DNA of 64,000 nt from Talpa occidentalis (lineage: Eukaryota; Chordata; Mammalia; Eulipotyphla; Talpidae), in NCBI RefSeq assembly GCF_014898055.3, contig NW_023605194.1, forward strand, positions 56,273,361-56,337,360, written 5' to 3'. Shown one piece after another: positions 11,059 through 24,005 of this stretch; positions within the stretch are counted from its first letter, which is position 1; every line of letters begins with the position of its first letter. The notes beneath the pieces were generated by a model that was not told the DNA's origin, searched no databases, and saw nothing but the letters and a program-made list of their open reading frames with translations. The position numbers and the translations under genes were made by a program.

Positions 11059-11213
11059 ATCAGTGCAACTCCACTCAACTTTAGTATATGGAGTTAAAAG
11101 TGTGAGTAACTCGCTGTGTTCACATTCACTCTAAAACTTGGACTGATCTCATTCAGTCTAAATTTACTGAATTTACTTCAGGTCATGACCGGCATTCTGC
11201 TTTTTACTTTTTT
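11059..11213 (-). repeat. long inverted repeat, right arm
   Basis: Runs ATCAGTGCAACTCCACTCAA to TTTTTACTTTTTTG and pairs with 9817-9968 with few mismatches: AGTATATGGAGTTAAAAGTG and TGTGAGTAACT are exact. The arms could form a 150-bp hairpin if they were together on one strand. Confidence 0.9.
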
Positions 11214-11718
11214 GCTACTTGTTCTTGACTCTTTCTGTATTTTATTTTCAGTTGTATTTACCTACATGTTTGCTCATTTTTGCTCACATGCAGACAGATG
11301 CAGGTGACAGATGTGCGCAGTCAGGATACTTGAAAACACACATTTCACAAAATGTCCTTGTACAGTCAGAATAAAAGGCAGTCATCTATGCATTTCTTTT
11401 TCGTTAATACAAGCATATATTGATAAAACATAATACAGACTTTGTATCACATGATTATAGAAATGTTATGGACTTAATCTATCTTACATTCTTCACATTT
11501 ATTACAGTTGGTAAACACAGCAACCTTCAGAATATATTAAATTTGCTGAAGCCTAAGGAAAAGAACAAATATATTGGTGAAACCAGGCTTTGTACTGATC
11601 AAAGTACAAAGATGTAATCAAGATGTAATTGAACCTGACCTAATTAAAAAATAATAAATAAAAACCTACCAGGGTTAAGAATGAATAGGAACAATATGTT
11701 TAGCAGAATGGCTTTCTT
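11214..11718. other. unclassified DNA
   Basis: AT-rich sequence with no supported gene. It runs into the target duplication of the SINE at 11719. Confidence 0.4.
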
Positions 11719-12031
11719 TTTTTTTAATTTTTTTTTTTATAGAGGCATGCTTTATTTTATTTATTTGTTTGTTTATTTTGTTTATACATGCACTGGGTAC
11801 AGTCAGAAGCGCGGGAGGGTGAGAGAATTCACCAGAGCCAGAGCGGGGAGCAGAGCAGGCAGAAGGACCGAAGTACACTGCTGAGGGGAGCAGCGGGCGG
11901 CAGGAGAGGTCTGCGCGCCATGTGGGACCCTCCTGTGGTGGCCGGGGAGCAGCCGGGGATCGAACCGGCGCTGCAGAGGCCGCGGGCAGCTTCGCAACCC
12001 AGCGCTCAACCGCTGCGCCACCGGGGAGGCC
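11719..12031 (-). mobile_element. tRNA-derived SINE, type I, young, long-tail variant
   Basis: Probably closest to the family consensus. It is CpG-rich, with the complements of GGGCCTCCCCGGTGGCGCAG and GGTTCGATCCCCGG intact. The tail includes a non-A block GCATGCCTCTATAAA shared with the copies at 24251 and 48678. The target duplication CAGAATGGCTTTCTT lies at 11704-11718 and starts again at 12032. Many retained CpGs suggest recent insertion. Confidence 0.97.
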
Positions 12032-12049
12032 CAGAATGGCTTTCTTAAG

Positions 12050-12719
12050 CTGTTTTAACCTCATGGTGTTAAGTACATTTATTTTAGATTCCTAATGATT
12101 AGCAACCTGAGATGACCAATAATATGGATTGACACCAGCAATGGATACTCTAAAGCAATAATGGAAATACTGACACTCCTTGTTATATTTGGAAGAAGTT
12201 CTAAAAATGCCTGACCAGTGAAAATTATTGTAATCTAGTTATCTCTAAATTGTTATTTTCTAGAATTAAAGACTAGAGTTTTCCTTTTTACTTGTCTACT
12301 TTAGGTGTGCGATTTGGTACAGAAAAACTATATAGCCTGTAGTTTATTGGCTGTCAACATCCTTAAAGTTAAACGCAATGTAAGTTCTAATCCTAGTTTG
12401 AGTATATATGAGAACACCCTAACTAAGGATGTGAGCATGTATGTTACAGGTTATTGAATAAATCAGTTGTATTTGGAAATATATAAAACTGTTAATGTGA
12501 GGGCTGTATGTATTTATATTATAATGATCCTGACTTCTTTGGAAATAGGTGTAATTGAAATGAAGGGACTTATACCATCAATCAAAGCAGTCACTTTTTT
12601 CTGAGGACACTGATAAACAGAAGTGATAGAACCAAGGATAGATCAAAGCCTAGCTGTGCCAATGGGCAAAGCCCAAATAAAACTAGCAGGTGACCCCGAT
12701 ATATATATATATCTGAAAG
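12050..12719. other. unclassified DNA next to LTR-E
   Basis: There is no gene. Positions about 12600-12719 lie just downstream of the LTR-E 3' end in its own orientation and could be residual provirus leader, but no primer-binding site or coding region is recognisable. A short (AT)n sits at 12698-12712. Confidence 0.35.
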
Positions 12720-13174
12720 TGTTTTTGGGTTCCTCAGTTCTTGACTATGGAGATGAAAGAATTCAAAGCCACACATAGGTAAAGTAAAGTTTATTTACAG
12801 ACAGTAGTGTTGGGCAGTGTCTTAGAGGGAAGAGTTCATGAAAAGACAACTGTGAGGCAATATGGAGGATTCCTTCTTAAATGTGGTGCAGGAGGCTGCT
12901 CACTCCATTCTTTTCTGGGGTTCACTATGTGCCCAACTAGGCTATTTCTTTATCACTCTGGGCAGAAGTTTGCAAGTCACTTCCCCTCTTCTGGACTTCC
13001 AGGGTGTAGTTGTAATCACCCTGGCAACAGGTAGGGGGTCTACCTACCCCCTTCTGAGCATTTCTTGGCTATCTCTAGAGTTTACCAGCTCTGGCAAGTG
13101 TTTCCTGGGATCCTGGGTATAGTTGGCTATCTAATTTTCTTTGTCATCGTCCTCCTGGTTCTAACTGCCTAACA
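12720..13174 (-). mobile_element. retroviral LTR, family LTR-E
   Basis: Read on the minus strand it starts TGTTAGGCAG, carries CATTTAAGAAGG as a weak TATA region, and has AATAAACTTTACTTTACC as poly(A) signal. It continues with GAATTCTTTCATCTCC and ends near CCCAAAAACA. Ends TGTT...AACA and the AATAAA/GAATTC order are typical of class I (gammaretrovirus-like) endogenous LTRs. No clear target duplication is found, so one edge may be off. Confidence 0.68.
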
Positions 13175-14304
13175 AATGTAGTATAATTGTAGAAGTGCAA
13201 TTAATTCAATCTAAGGCACGTTGGGCTCTTTGCCTTTGCTTCTCAGAAGCCTTCTCTGGGTTTTGGCAACAGTTGCTGGAGACTTTTCCTGCACGTGATG
13301 CCACAAAGGAAACTTGGGACCAGAACATGACCCCTTGCACACTGGTTTCCCAATCCTGACCTTAGTTGTTCATGTCCTCTCCCCTTTTACTGCCAACTGA
13401 ATTGTATTCTTGTGTTATTGTAATGTGGATTCCCTAAAGTCACACTGTAATTATACATTAATGGTTTGGGTCATAAATGAAACCTCTCCATCCAAGTGGA
13501 AGTTAGCAAGCTGAGATCCAAACATATTATACTGATACATATATTATATCCACAACAATACATAACATTCAGTAAGACTTCAGTTAGCCAAGTATCCTAC
13601 TTATGGTAGTGGATCTAGGCAAGTCAATATATTTTCTCATCTCATGGATGAGAAAGAGCCATGTTTTCTTCATAGACATGATTATAGTTTTGGGGCTTAA
13701 CGAGTGTGATGAAATTTCTATAGTGGACAACAGCATAATGATGATGTTTTCATGGTAAAAGAGTGACTGATTAGAAACAACAATTTCAACAAAGATAATA
13801 TATTCATAATATGAGATGATCATATTTTGACACTAATTGGACATTGTTAAGTGTATGCAAGCCAAAATATAGTGAAAAATAAGTCCTAGGAGTCATTAAC
13901 TATAAGTTTTTGGGTCTTGTGTTATATTACAAATGTAAAATTTTGGTTATTATTGTCTCCTATGTTGTCCCATGAAGTAAATAAACAACTGAAAATTTTA
14001 TGTTTGTGTATCTTGTCAATCAAAGACATCTCAATATAGCAAAGTAGACAGTGTGAACAGATTCCCTGAGCTGAGGAAGTGGAGTTGAGAGCCTGAACAG
14101 ATCAGGCTGGATAGATTTCACAGGGCAGAGAATAGAAGAAAGCTACAAAGAGAAAGAACTCCAGAGATCTTTGGAGAGCCGCCTCAAGTATCCAGTTGAG
14201 TACTGATCAGTGTGACAGAAGAGAGTACTTAAAACTTGAAACAAACTACCAGAAGGATTAGAGATAATCGTGCTGGTGCTCACACAGGGCTGAGGATGGT
14301 ACTG

Positions 14305-14308
<4 letters not shown>
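13175..14308. other. unclassified intergenic DNA
   Basis: No gene or young repeat. The part immediately right of LTR-E (13175-13400) is GC-richer than average and could be older retroviral or host sequence. Confidence 0.35.

Positions 14309-14345
<37 letters not shown>
14309..14345. repeat. (AT)n microsatellite
   Basis: An uninterrupted alternating AT tract of about 37 bp, followed by AAAC repeats. Confidence 0.97.
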
Positions 14346-14348
<3 letters not shown>

Positions 14349-14999
14349 AAACAAACACAGGATATCTTCTACAGATGATTATTGCCTCAGCAGTGGGGAA
14401 TCATTGAATTTAGATGAGTACTACATGAGTCCTACATGCCAAATTTTAATACCAAGATCTGAAAGTATCAAACTGTTTCCAAGTAACTGAATTGTGTCTG
14501 TTAACAAATCTCAATAATTATTAGATTACACAAATACCCAGTTCCCTATAAGGTAGTATTTACAATGTCTGGATTTAATCATTGATTAGCAAGCAAAGAA
14601 CAGGTAAATATGCCTCATTATAAGGTGATATCACACTTGAAACCAGTCCAGGGCTGACTTACATGTTAGAATTAGTAGACAAATAATTAAAATATAAGTA
14701 AATTTCATGTATTCAAAAAAGTAGAGGAAATGAATATATTTTAGAAGACGCATATTGAACTTCTAGATATAAAAATCAAGATAAAAATATATGCAGATTA
14801 ACAGATTAAATTGGCCTAAGAGATTAATATATTAAACACATGTCACTAGATCCAACCTATTCAAAATGAAAATTGGAATTTTTGATGGAGATATTTATAA
14901 TGGATTTCTCCATTCCTTCTATCATGCTTTAACTAACTCTAGTCCTTACAACTAAGTTGAATGTGCTACCATAATATCACCAAAATATTTATTACTTCA
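14346..14999. other. unclassified AT-rich DNA
   Basis: No gene and no recognisable repeat up to the SINE target duplication at 14989-14999. Confidence 0.4.
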
Positions 15000-15268
15000 G
15001 GGCCTCCCCTGGTGGCGCAGTGGTTGAGCGCTGGGCTGCGAAGCTGCCCGCAGCCTCTGCAGAACCGGTTCGATCCCCCGCCGCCAGGGAGGGTTCCACA
15101 TGGCGCAATAGACCTCTCCTGCCACGTCATCCACTGCTCCTCTCAGCAGTGTATTTTGTCAGTCTGCCTGTTCTGCTCCCCGCTCTGGTGAATTCTCTCA
15201 CCCTCCCACACTTCTGACTGTACCCAGTGCTTGTATAAATAAATAAATGAATCTTAAAAAAAAAAAAA
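15000..15268 (+). mobile_element. tRNA-derived SINE, type I, full length
   Basis: Complete copy with head GGGCCTCCCCTGGTGGCGCA, B-box-like GGTTCGATCCC, body and a TAAATAAATAAATGAATC A-rich tail. The 11-bp target duplication TTATTACTTCA lies at 14989-14999 and 15269-15279. Confidence 0.96.
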
Positions 15269-15279
15269 TTATTACTTCA

Positions 15280-17084
15280 ATAGTCACTACACATCAGTTT
15301 TTCTACAGATTTTGTAAAAAAAATAATATTCCATTATTTTAGAAGTAATCTCTTTATTTACAAATGACACCTTTCTCAGGATTTTACTCCTCCATCTGCG
15401 ACATTTTTTTTTGTTTTGTTTTGTTTTTTAACTCCCATTTTCTTCACATTCCACAATTCCTTATGTTGCAAATACCATTCATATATCTATGATTTCCAGA
15501 TCATTTTCTCCACTGAAAATCTATTCTTTGTCTCATATTTCAAATTAAAAATGTTAACTAATCCATTTTATGGCTACTTAAGTACACCAGAATGAACATG
15601 TCCATTTAAACTCATTGTTTCCTATCCTCCTCCTCCCACACCCACACACATTCTTTCAGGATTCTGAAATCTTTCTTCCTCTTTTAGCCTTGCTCACACA
15701 AATCATGGATGTCATCTGAATACTATTTAGATTAAACCTATTAAAATGTTCCTCATTTTTCTACAAAAGAAAAATTCAAAAAACATAAAAAGTTTAGAAG
15801 TTCATGCTTAATTTTCCAGCTTCACATCTTTTCTATTAGCTGCAATGCAAATGAATTTCAGATAAATGGGAGAAAATATATTTTCCTTGTATATTTAATT
15901 AAGGATTGAGGACTTCATGTAAATAAAATAATTATGCAAATTAAGATTACTATAATGAAGATTTTGCAAGGTTCTTTCCTTAACTCCAAGTTCTAACAGG
16001 GCACTGAATTGATAATTATCCTCTTTCATATGGAGTTTATTATATTTGACTATGAAAACCAATTCTTGCCTCACCACTGTTATGTTGTGTTTATGACTGC
16101 ATTGTCATTCTATAGGGATTTAAAATAATCTCTGTACTTCTATTTTTCTGGTTCTCAAAGCAGACTCAGAATAAGCTTTCTGTATTCTTATCCTGCAAAA
16201 GAAAGTAGAATCACTATGCAGCTGTTCTCTAAAAATATGTCTGCATCCAAATTTGTAGTCCAGATTGGCTATAGTACTATATTGCAAGTACTGATAAACT
16301 ATTTGAAAGTGGATATTCTATATACTATCTTTCCAGTCTTTTACCTTTTTTGGTCTTACTATTTTCAGGGCCTAGTACATTATCTGTGATTTAGAAATTA
16401 GAAACTAATAAATATTTCATTTATGAATCAGGGATTTTTATCTACAAAGAGACTCTTTGCTGTCTGTTCATTTTATCCTTTGCCTCCTGGTTACTTACTT
16501 TGATTCTTGGTTTATTGATTTCATTCTTGAAGGATCTTAGTCTTATCATTTACCTTGTTCACCCTGTAAATGTCATCTTAATAATTTAGGAACTGAGTTC
16601 GGAGATGTCATAGACACTAGTCTTTCTGATGTATCTGGACCCAATAGAACATTAATTATAGTGAATAGATTCTTAGACTATATTTTAGACCATGCTCTAA
16701 ATTAATGGTTTGTTTACAATAGAAACAAACCTAGGTAAACCCTTTCTAGGTATTTTATGTTATTGTATTTTTTTCTTAAATCTTATTTGCATCAACAGTT
16801 GAATTTCTGAATGTGGCTTCTATAAGATCTTATGGTCCTCTAGTTATGATAACTTTAAAGTGAGAAAACCTGGTAATATTCTGTGGATCCTGGGAAGTTA
16901 AGATATAAAAACAACTGTTCTCCTGGTGTTTCTTATTATGCCTGCCTAAAGGTTGGAGGTAGGAATTGGAGCAGACGTTTTGTCATCATTCGGCAATTAT
17001 GATATTGAGAAACAGATACTAAGAGTGGCAATATGAAAGCCAGTGATCCCCTACACCTATGTTGTTTATCTCCTGACTTCTTGT
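15280..17084. other. unclassified intergenic DNA
   Basis: AT-rich, repeat-poor DNA without a supported gene. GGGCCTAGTACATTATCTG followed by AATAAATATTTC at 16368-16420 looks like the conserved 3' end of a decayed L2 or MIR. Confidence 0.4.
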
Positions 17085-17163
17085 TATAGATAGATGATTG
17101 GTAAGTAGGTAGGTAGGTAGATGGATAGATAGATAGGTAGATAAATAGACAGACAGACAGATA
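17085..17163. repeat. compound tetranucleotide microsatellite
   Basis: Short runs of GATA, GTAG and GACA units follow one another, as in a decaying, interrupted tetranucleotide repeat. Confidence 0.95.
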
Positions 17164-18309
17164 TCCATTTATTTAGCCAATATATCGATAGGTGGAATTC
17201 TGTTTAACACCATCAAATATTGTGCTAGTCTGGTACAAATTACTATTTAACTTCTTGGTCTTTCTATTTTGCAGCTCTTACTTTTCCTTTGATTTGGCAG
17301 TATCAGTCTAGTAAAGAAATTTCAATGGCCCAAATTAAAGCAAACTTACGTTAATTATATGCAGAATACAATTAGAGGGTAAATACAGAATTTTGTTTTT
17401 GTTATAAAGTATTGAATATTCAAAGATTTGAGGTTATAACCCAGCTTTACTGTAACATCAGCTCGGTTACACAGGGCAGATAAATTAGACAAGGACCATA
17501 ACATTTGGTTCAAATATTTTACTCAGGTATGCTTTAACAATGTTAAGTGTATAAGAGGGGATGGGGTAGATAGTTTTAAATCCTTGCCATTACTGAAATT
17601 GTGAAAAACTAATCCCTCTTAATGTTAGTGTTATGTAAGTCACCTCTAGATATATTGGCATGACTGCATTGTTGTAATTGTTAGATTTAATGTTTAATAA
17701 TTTTACACATATATGCCTAGAAGTCTTTTAAGGATGAGGAGGAAAGGCTGAAAGTCAAGTATTTTTTCTCTTACTACATTAACAAGTACTGATAAGAAAT
17801 ATGTTAGCATATTTGGTGAATATTGGCAAACCAAGCAGAGATCCAACTATCATAAACATTATGAAATTGGCATATGTAATAAAGACAACCAAAATCTGAA
17901 GAGAAAAATCTGGGCGATAAAGCTAAGAAGTTATATGATGGATCAGCTTTCATAAGAATCCTGACATGTAGCAACATATGGGTGAAATCTAGCAAAGTAA
18001 TTAAAATGAATAAAAACTATTGGACCAGCACTTGGGTTAAAAAGAGCAAGCAAGATAATAGTATGTAATACTAAAAAAATCAATTGAAAACACCATATAA
18101 ACAAACAAAAACAAAACCCCAAGCCATTAAAATCTGAGTTAAAAAAATGTAAGTTAAAAGCAGCACATTTACAAAATACTTAGAAAAGGTCAGTTGCCAG
18201 CTCAGTTTGAGTTCCCAGCATCAGGAGTCTGATTTAAAAAAATAATAATTATATCGTGTTCTAAGGTCATTTAATGAAAGAATATAGGAAAGTCAGATTA
18301 TTCTGTATT
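17164..18309. other. unclassified intergenic DNA
   Basis: No gene, RNA gene or recognisable young repeat. Confidence 0.4.
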
Positions 18310-18515
18310 CCAGTGCAGTACTCGAACATTCATTACCAAATAGCAGCAGCAGTATCATCTGGGAATTTACTAGAAATTTAAATTGTTGTTGCTACCACCC
18401 CGACCCCTCATACTTTTAAAGGATTCAGAATTAGCCAGGGTGGGGTCCAGCCATCTTTGGTTAAGAAGCCATGCAGGTGATTCTGGTGCATTATCACATT
18501 TGAGAATCACTGTTG
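18310..18515. mobile_element. MER5A-like hAT-Charlie fossil
   Basis: In order: TATCATCTGGGAATTTACTA, CCCGACCCCTCATAC, GGATTCAGAATTAGCC, GGGTGGGGTCCAGCC, CAGGTGATTCTGGTGCATTA and TTTGAGAATCACTG. This matches the whole MER5A consensus, a roughly 190-bp non-autonomous DNA transposon of early placental age. Confidence 0.88.
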
Positions 18516-20924
18516 TTTTATATTTTTCAGTAAATGCAGTCATTTGAATTTAGGGGGGAAAAAAACCCATCATATTTGACATAGAGACTATTACAGAAAA
18601 GAAATGAGAAAGGATTGCAGGTTTGATTTAGTATGTGCAATCTGGCCTGGGAATGTCTGACCACCTTATTTGAGAATCATGATGATTGTAATGATTGTAC
18701 AATCTTTATGCTTGTAAACAGAAGCCTTTGTTCCTCAGGCATTTCCTGATATCAGGTCTTTCACCCTACCCATGCTTTTGTTATTGATACCTACTAAAAC
18801 TTGCTAAAGGAATTGCTTAACACAAAACTATGGCCTAGCCATTCTGCGGGAACAGTGTGCAGGAACATCAACTAGAAGACTTTAACTCTAAATACCCCAT
18901 GTCTTTTCAATGATAGCTATCTCGTAATAAAAAGTACTGCCTCTCTGAATCAACACAAACTGCATGTTTTACATATAATTTCAAAGGATATACTTTATTT
19001 TACATATATTTTACATGGACATATATTTTGCATACACAATATATACAATGTATATTGTTAATATTTATATTTAATTGAATGTGAATGTAGATGTGTAAAA
19101 GTTATTTCAACAGACACTATGTAATTTTAACTTATTATTATCACTGGCACTAATTTGGGGTAGTTATTTGTAGTTAAAAAAAAAAAAGCTCAGATTGTCC
19201 AAAAAAAAAAAAAAAAGACTGCTTTTCTCTAACTATATTGATAATTTCCTTATCTTAGGATATTCAGTTTTGAATTTACCACCCTAACTCCCACTCCCTG
19301 ACTTACCACTTAGCACTGTGATATGACTTTTTATATATTGTTTTTATTTTCCTATAACATTGTGTGTTTATATAAATCTAGAGTTTATTCTCCAATAGTG
19401 CATTAAAAAGAGACTTTCCCACATCCTTTTTGTACTTTTACCAGAAATCTTCTTAAGCCCAGTAGCATGACTAATTTATAATTCCATTCAGAAAAATTGT
19501 CATTCCTTCTGGTATTTTGCGCAGCAAGAATGAGAGAACCTCAAGCACTAATTACCAATTTACTGCTCAGGGCTTTCACAAGATGAAGTGTTAAGGGAAG
19601 CAGACTTGACAAAACTATCGTCAGTGTTTCAGTTTTTACTGTAAAATCCAAAAATGAGTTAGAACACATTGTGGTCAGAATCAGGCTAAGCTGTCATACT
19701 GAGCTTTGCTTAAGCTTACCTAACTTTCCGTATCCCTCATATATTCAGGTATTATTTAAAGAGAATATCAAGTTATCTATCTTATTTTCTTCTAAAATAT
19801 ATCTTTAAAATATTGTGTGGTTGGCATTATGTATTGGAAATATTCAAGATGATCTTCTGACCTATTTAACTGGAAGCACACATTTTCACAAACTGGAACT
19901 CCTTCCTTGAATTGATACCTTCTATCACAAACATATGATAAAGAGTTTGAGAATTTAAAAACATAATTTTAAAACATTCAAAGATTTAAAGGAAATAGCC
20001 TTTAAACTATTAAAATGAGGTTTGAAATTCAAGCCACATGTAAAGACAAAATAAAAAAGTTAATTCCCTTTCTCACTCTCTAGTCCTCACCATAGTTAAC
20101 TACTACTACTATTTTCCTGTGCTTTTTAAAGTATGGGTATCTGTATTCAAAAATACCAAGTCAAATAAAAGTAAACCTACAAACATGCATGTAGATGTAT
20201 GCACACATACAAGCATACACACATCATATTTTTTTTTTCCACAAAACATTACACCATACCCACTGTTTTGTATTTTGACTTTCTCATGTTAAAGATACCC
20301 GTACTTTAAAAATAGGTTTTCTGTTGATGGTATGTTGATGCTATGTTATTTTTTTATGGGATGCTAAATCTCTCTCTGTTGATAATAGATAGATAAATTT
20401 GGAATTAATAGGTCATTAATAAATGCTTACATTTTTTGGCATAGGCAAATTGTCTTCAAAAAGAGTTATACCAATTTGTATTCTCACAAACAATGAATGA
20501 TAGTGTCTTTACTTTGATATGAATAGCCAGTAATAAAGTACTGATTTACTTTTTTCAAAATTGATGCCCATTCTATCAATGACAAGACTCTATATTATGG
20601 CTGTTTCTAAATATTCATAACAGCTCTGAAATGATTTTCATTATAGCTATACTCTTATTTCTATAATAGTAAATGTTTATATTGTGCTGTAACTTTCAGA
20701 CCAGGTCCTGCTATCATATTGAGATTCTGAACTCTAGAATTTGCATACTATGCCAGACACAGACTAGTAAGCATAAATTAAGTTTAGAGACAGATACAGT
20801 CTGAAGACATAAAAGATGCTTTATTTGCCACAAATATTCACATTTTAGTTAGTGAATTGTTGATAATAATTGGCAATCTATGACGACTGTATGTTTTATA
20901 AGACGATTATATTTGAGTCTCTCA
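18516..20924. other. unclassified intergenic DNA
   Basis: No gene. Poly(A) runs at 19176-19187 and 19201-19216. Positions about 20060-20520, with GGCAAATTGTCTTCAAAAAG and CCAATTTGTATTCTCACA, resemble text common in very old LINE 3' regions, too degraded to name. Confidence 0.35.
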
Positions 20925-21075
20925 CCACAACCCTGGTAGCTCGGATTAATTTCCTTGTTTTACAAATGAGTAAAATTTATAAAAATTAAAAGCAAATGAG
21001 TTTATTTAGCTATAATACTAGATACGGAAAAATGGCCTATTGAATTTGAAACCCTATTTCCTCAATCAAAAACCG
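20925..21075 (-). mobile_element. decayed MIR element
   Basis: CACAACCCTGGTAGCTC, then TTGTTTTACAAATGAGTAAA and AATTTGAAACCCTATTTCC follow the reverse complement of MIR. Divergence is high. Confidence 0.55.
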
Positions 21076-21914
21076 TTGGTATTCTTGCTGTGCCACACGC
21101 AACATTGATTGAGAGTATATGGCAAAATTATGCTACTATTCTATATCATTATGTAAAGCATAACAAATTGTATATGTGTATATATATAAAGTACAATATG
21201 TACTATACTATATATACATATAAAATTGCGCTATCAAATTCAGGAGAGGGAAAAGGTTTTATAAATCTGATGAGCTTCTCAGCATAATTTATATATTTTA
21301 TGCCACAACAATGTCATATATAATTAGATTACCAGGTTAAGCTTCTAAAACAGAGGCAAATATCACTGACAAATCACCAGACAATTACATAGAATATTAT
21401 AATTTGATTTTCATTATGGTTTCGTCAGTCATAATTATATAAAATTATTTAAATTGGGAAAAAGTTGATTATTTATTGCATTCACTTTATATTTAAGAGC
21501 TGATGCAGCAGTATTTAAGTTGCTGATTAGAAAGAAAAACTGCTAATCATTAATAAGTAGATTGTTTTGCATGTACTCTGAAGTTTCCTTTAAGTAACGT
21601 ATATAAATATAAATGAATCTTTGGGCTTTAAATTATAGAAATACTATTGCAGATATATATATAATTAAATGAATATCCCATATTCTCATAATCATAAATA
21701 TCTATATTACCTTTCTACATTATGTCTGGTCAGCAGCATCATTTCCTTATATTCTTAGACTTCTTCATAATATGACATAGGAGACACAAGTCTTTCTTCA
21801 TTTGTCCCTTCTTACATTTTAGATACACACAGAAAGAGTATTGAGCCGAATCAAAATACCAGATTAGCACAAATATTTCCAACGTAGTGCAAATACTCCT
21901 ATTTCCAACAAAAA
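21076..21914. other. unclassified AT-rich DNA
   Basis: No gene. Short TATA-rich stretches near 21175-21225 and 21650-21660 are simple-sequence noise. Confidence 0.4.
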
Positions 21915-22570
21915 CTCCTACACTCACTGTTGCATAATTATTTACATAGCCAAGATACGGAAGCAACCTAAATGTCATTTGATGTATGTCTGGGTAAAAT
22001 AATGTAGTATAAACAAACCAGGAATATCACCATCTTAAAAAAATGAAGGAAATTCTAGCATTTGCTATAATATGGATAGACCTGGAGGGCATTTTTTTAA
22101 GTGAATTAAGCCAGATATAGAAAAGCAAATACAGCATGATTTCTCATATATGGGGATTCTAAAATAATCAAACTCATAGAAACAGTATAATGGTGATTGA
22201 AAGTGTTGCGGTGGGGTAGAAATGGAACTTGTTGGTTAAAAATACAAAATTTCAGTTATGCAAGATAAATAAGTTTGGATATCTAAAATATAGTGAGTAT
22301 AGTTATGGTGAGTACAGTTAATGATACTGTATTGTATATTTGAACTTTGTTAAGAGGGTAAATCATAAGTGTTCTCACCACAAGAAAGGGAAGAAGAAAA
22401 GTTAAAACAGAAAGGAAGAAAGCATTAGAACTATTGAGGTTGATGGATAATTCATTTGATTGCGGTTATCAATTTACAATGTACATGTAGATCAAAACAT
22501 GAAAATATACACCTTAAATACATGAAATTGCATTTGTTATTTATACCGAAGTAAAGCTGGGGGCAGGTGG
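21915..22570 (+). mobile_element. old L1 3' end (L1MA/MB-like)
   Basis: The fragment starts in ORF2 near the C-terminus. It passes GATAGACCTGGAGGGCAT, AAGCCAGATATAGAAAAG and TCTCATATATGGGGATTC, then the 3' UTR words AATAAGTTTGGATATCTA, GATACTGTATTGTATATTTG and GTGTTCTCACCACA. It is 5'-truncated and diverged, so it belongs to an older generation than the next L1. Confidence 0.87.
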
Positions 22571-22944
22571 TACAGGAAGAGGTACAGAAAGGTACAGTAA
22601 CATAGGAGTGAGTCTTTAGAACATGTGATCTAAGAAACAGAGGTAGAAGAGCATGAAGGCTGGCTTGAAATTGCAATTGGTATAGTGTTTGCCTTCACTT
22701 TGGTAAACTCCATATGGCCTGAGTTAGTATCTAGCATAATTATTAAGAGAAGTTATGGTCAAAGCCATGGAAATGATAGTTAAAATTAAACATACTGTCT
22801 AATTGACTCCCCAAACTGGAGACAAACTTTAAGTCTGTATATGCAAAAATCAGGAGCAGAATTCACTAAAATGAAGTGGCCAAGAAAGTGCACAAGAGTG
22901 GAGGAGAGGTTGGAATGATGACCTAAGTTGCCATTAGCTTCAAA

Positions 22945-23361
22945 AGGAAGCAGCACTATTTACAATAGCTAAGCTTTGGAAACAACCCAAATGCCCAAAA
23001 ATAGATGACTGGATCAAGAAGATGTGGTACATATATACCATGGAATATTACTCAGCATTCAAAAAAGATAAACACATGCAATTTGCAGCAACATGGATGG
23101 AGCTGGAACGGATCATGCTCAGCGAAATAAGCCAGAAAGAAAAAGAAAAATACTGGATGGTCTCACTCATAGCAGGAATCTAGAAAACTTAAATAAGGGA
23201 CCAGGAATAAGAATAACTATAAGAAAGAAAATATCAAAATCAACAAACAACTATGAACCAGAGACACTCTATGGGGGGTGGGGGGCAGGGAAAGTAGGAA
23301 TTGGGGTCAAAATAAGGGGATTGTAATTGTATGGGGAATATAAAAATAAAATTTAAAAAAT
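22945..23361 (+). mobile_element. younger L1 3' end, 5'-truncated
   Basis: Clean L1 ORF2 C-terminal text runs from AGCACTATTTACAATAGC through AAGAAGATGTGGTACATA to AGCGAAATAAGCCAG and ATACTGGATGGTCTCACTC. A 3' UTR with a G-rich tract (about 23272-23290) and an A-rich tail follow. Low divergence points to a lineage-specific L1. It was truncated on insertion, as most L1 copies are. Confidence 0.92.
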
Positions 23362-24005
23362 GAATTAGCTATAAAAAATAAAATATTTGACTGCACTTTA
23401 AAAAAAAAAAGGAGGTTGGCTTTTGAGTATATTTCATGGGTAACAATGATTTCCTGCTCAGCTTTTCTCTGACACTTCTAGAACAAAAAAAAAGGTCTTT
23501 ATGCAAGTTTTGGTGTCATGTGAAACCCACTGCAACAAGGAAACAGATTTTTATGGTCTATACTTCAAATTGGAAAATGTTAGGATTGTGAGAGGCACCT
23601 AATCTACTTATCTCATATCTTTCACTTGAGATGTCCCAATAATCATTTTTACAGCATGCAGAAACTGAAAAATCAGACTGAAGACTTAGTGCTAAATACT
23701 TTATATGTAGTAATACATCAGATTGCTTAACCCTATACAATTATGAAAAACAGTTTCTTATTTTTTTTCTTTTTTTTTAATGTAGAAATGTGCATATGTA
23801 GAGATATTTAATGTATTTGTGCTTTTATTGTTTCTTGAATGAATGTATAAATTCCACAAATACAGAGATGGCTTAAGTTTCTTGCATTTCCTCCCATTGC
23901 CTACATTTGTAAATGCAAAACCAAGGGGTACCCAGGGACACCAAACTGCTAGGTGCATGCTCTAAAAGGGGGTTTGGCCATGTGTGCACATGAAGGCAAA
24001 ATACT
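23362..24005. other. unclassified DNA
   Basis: No gene. Poly(A)/poly(T) runs are at 23400-23410 and 23761-23779. Nothing else is recognisable. Confidence 0.4.

Noticed and set aside
17085..17163. CRISPR-like or other regularly spaced repeat
   Set aside because: It is a plain tetranucleotide microsatellite. Nothing else here suggests a prokaryotic array, and the window is clearly mammalian.
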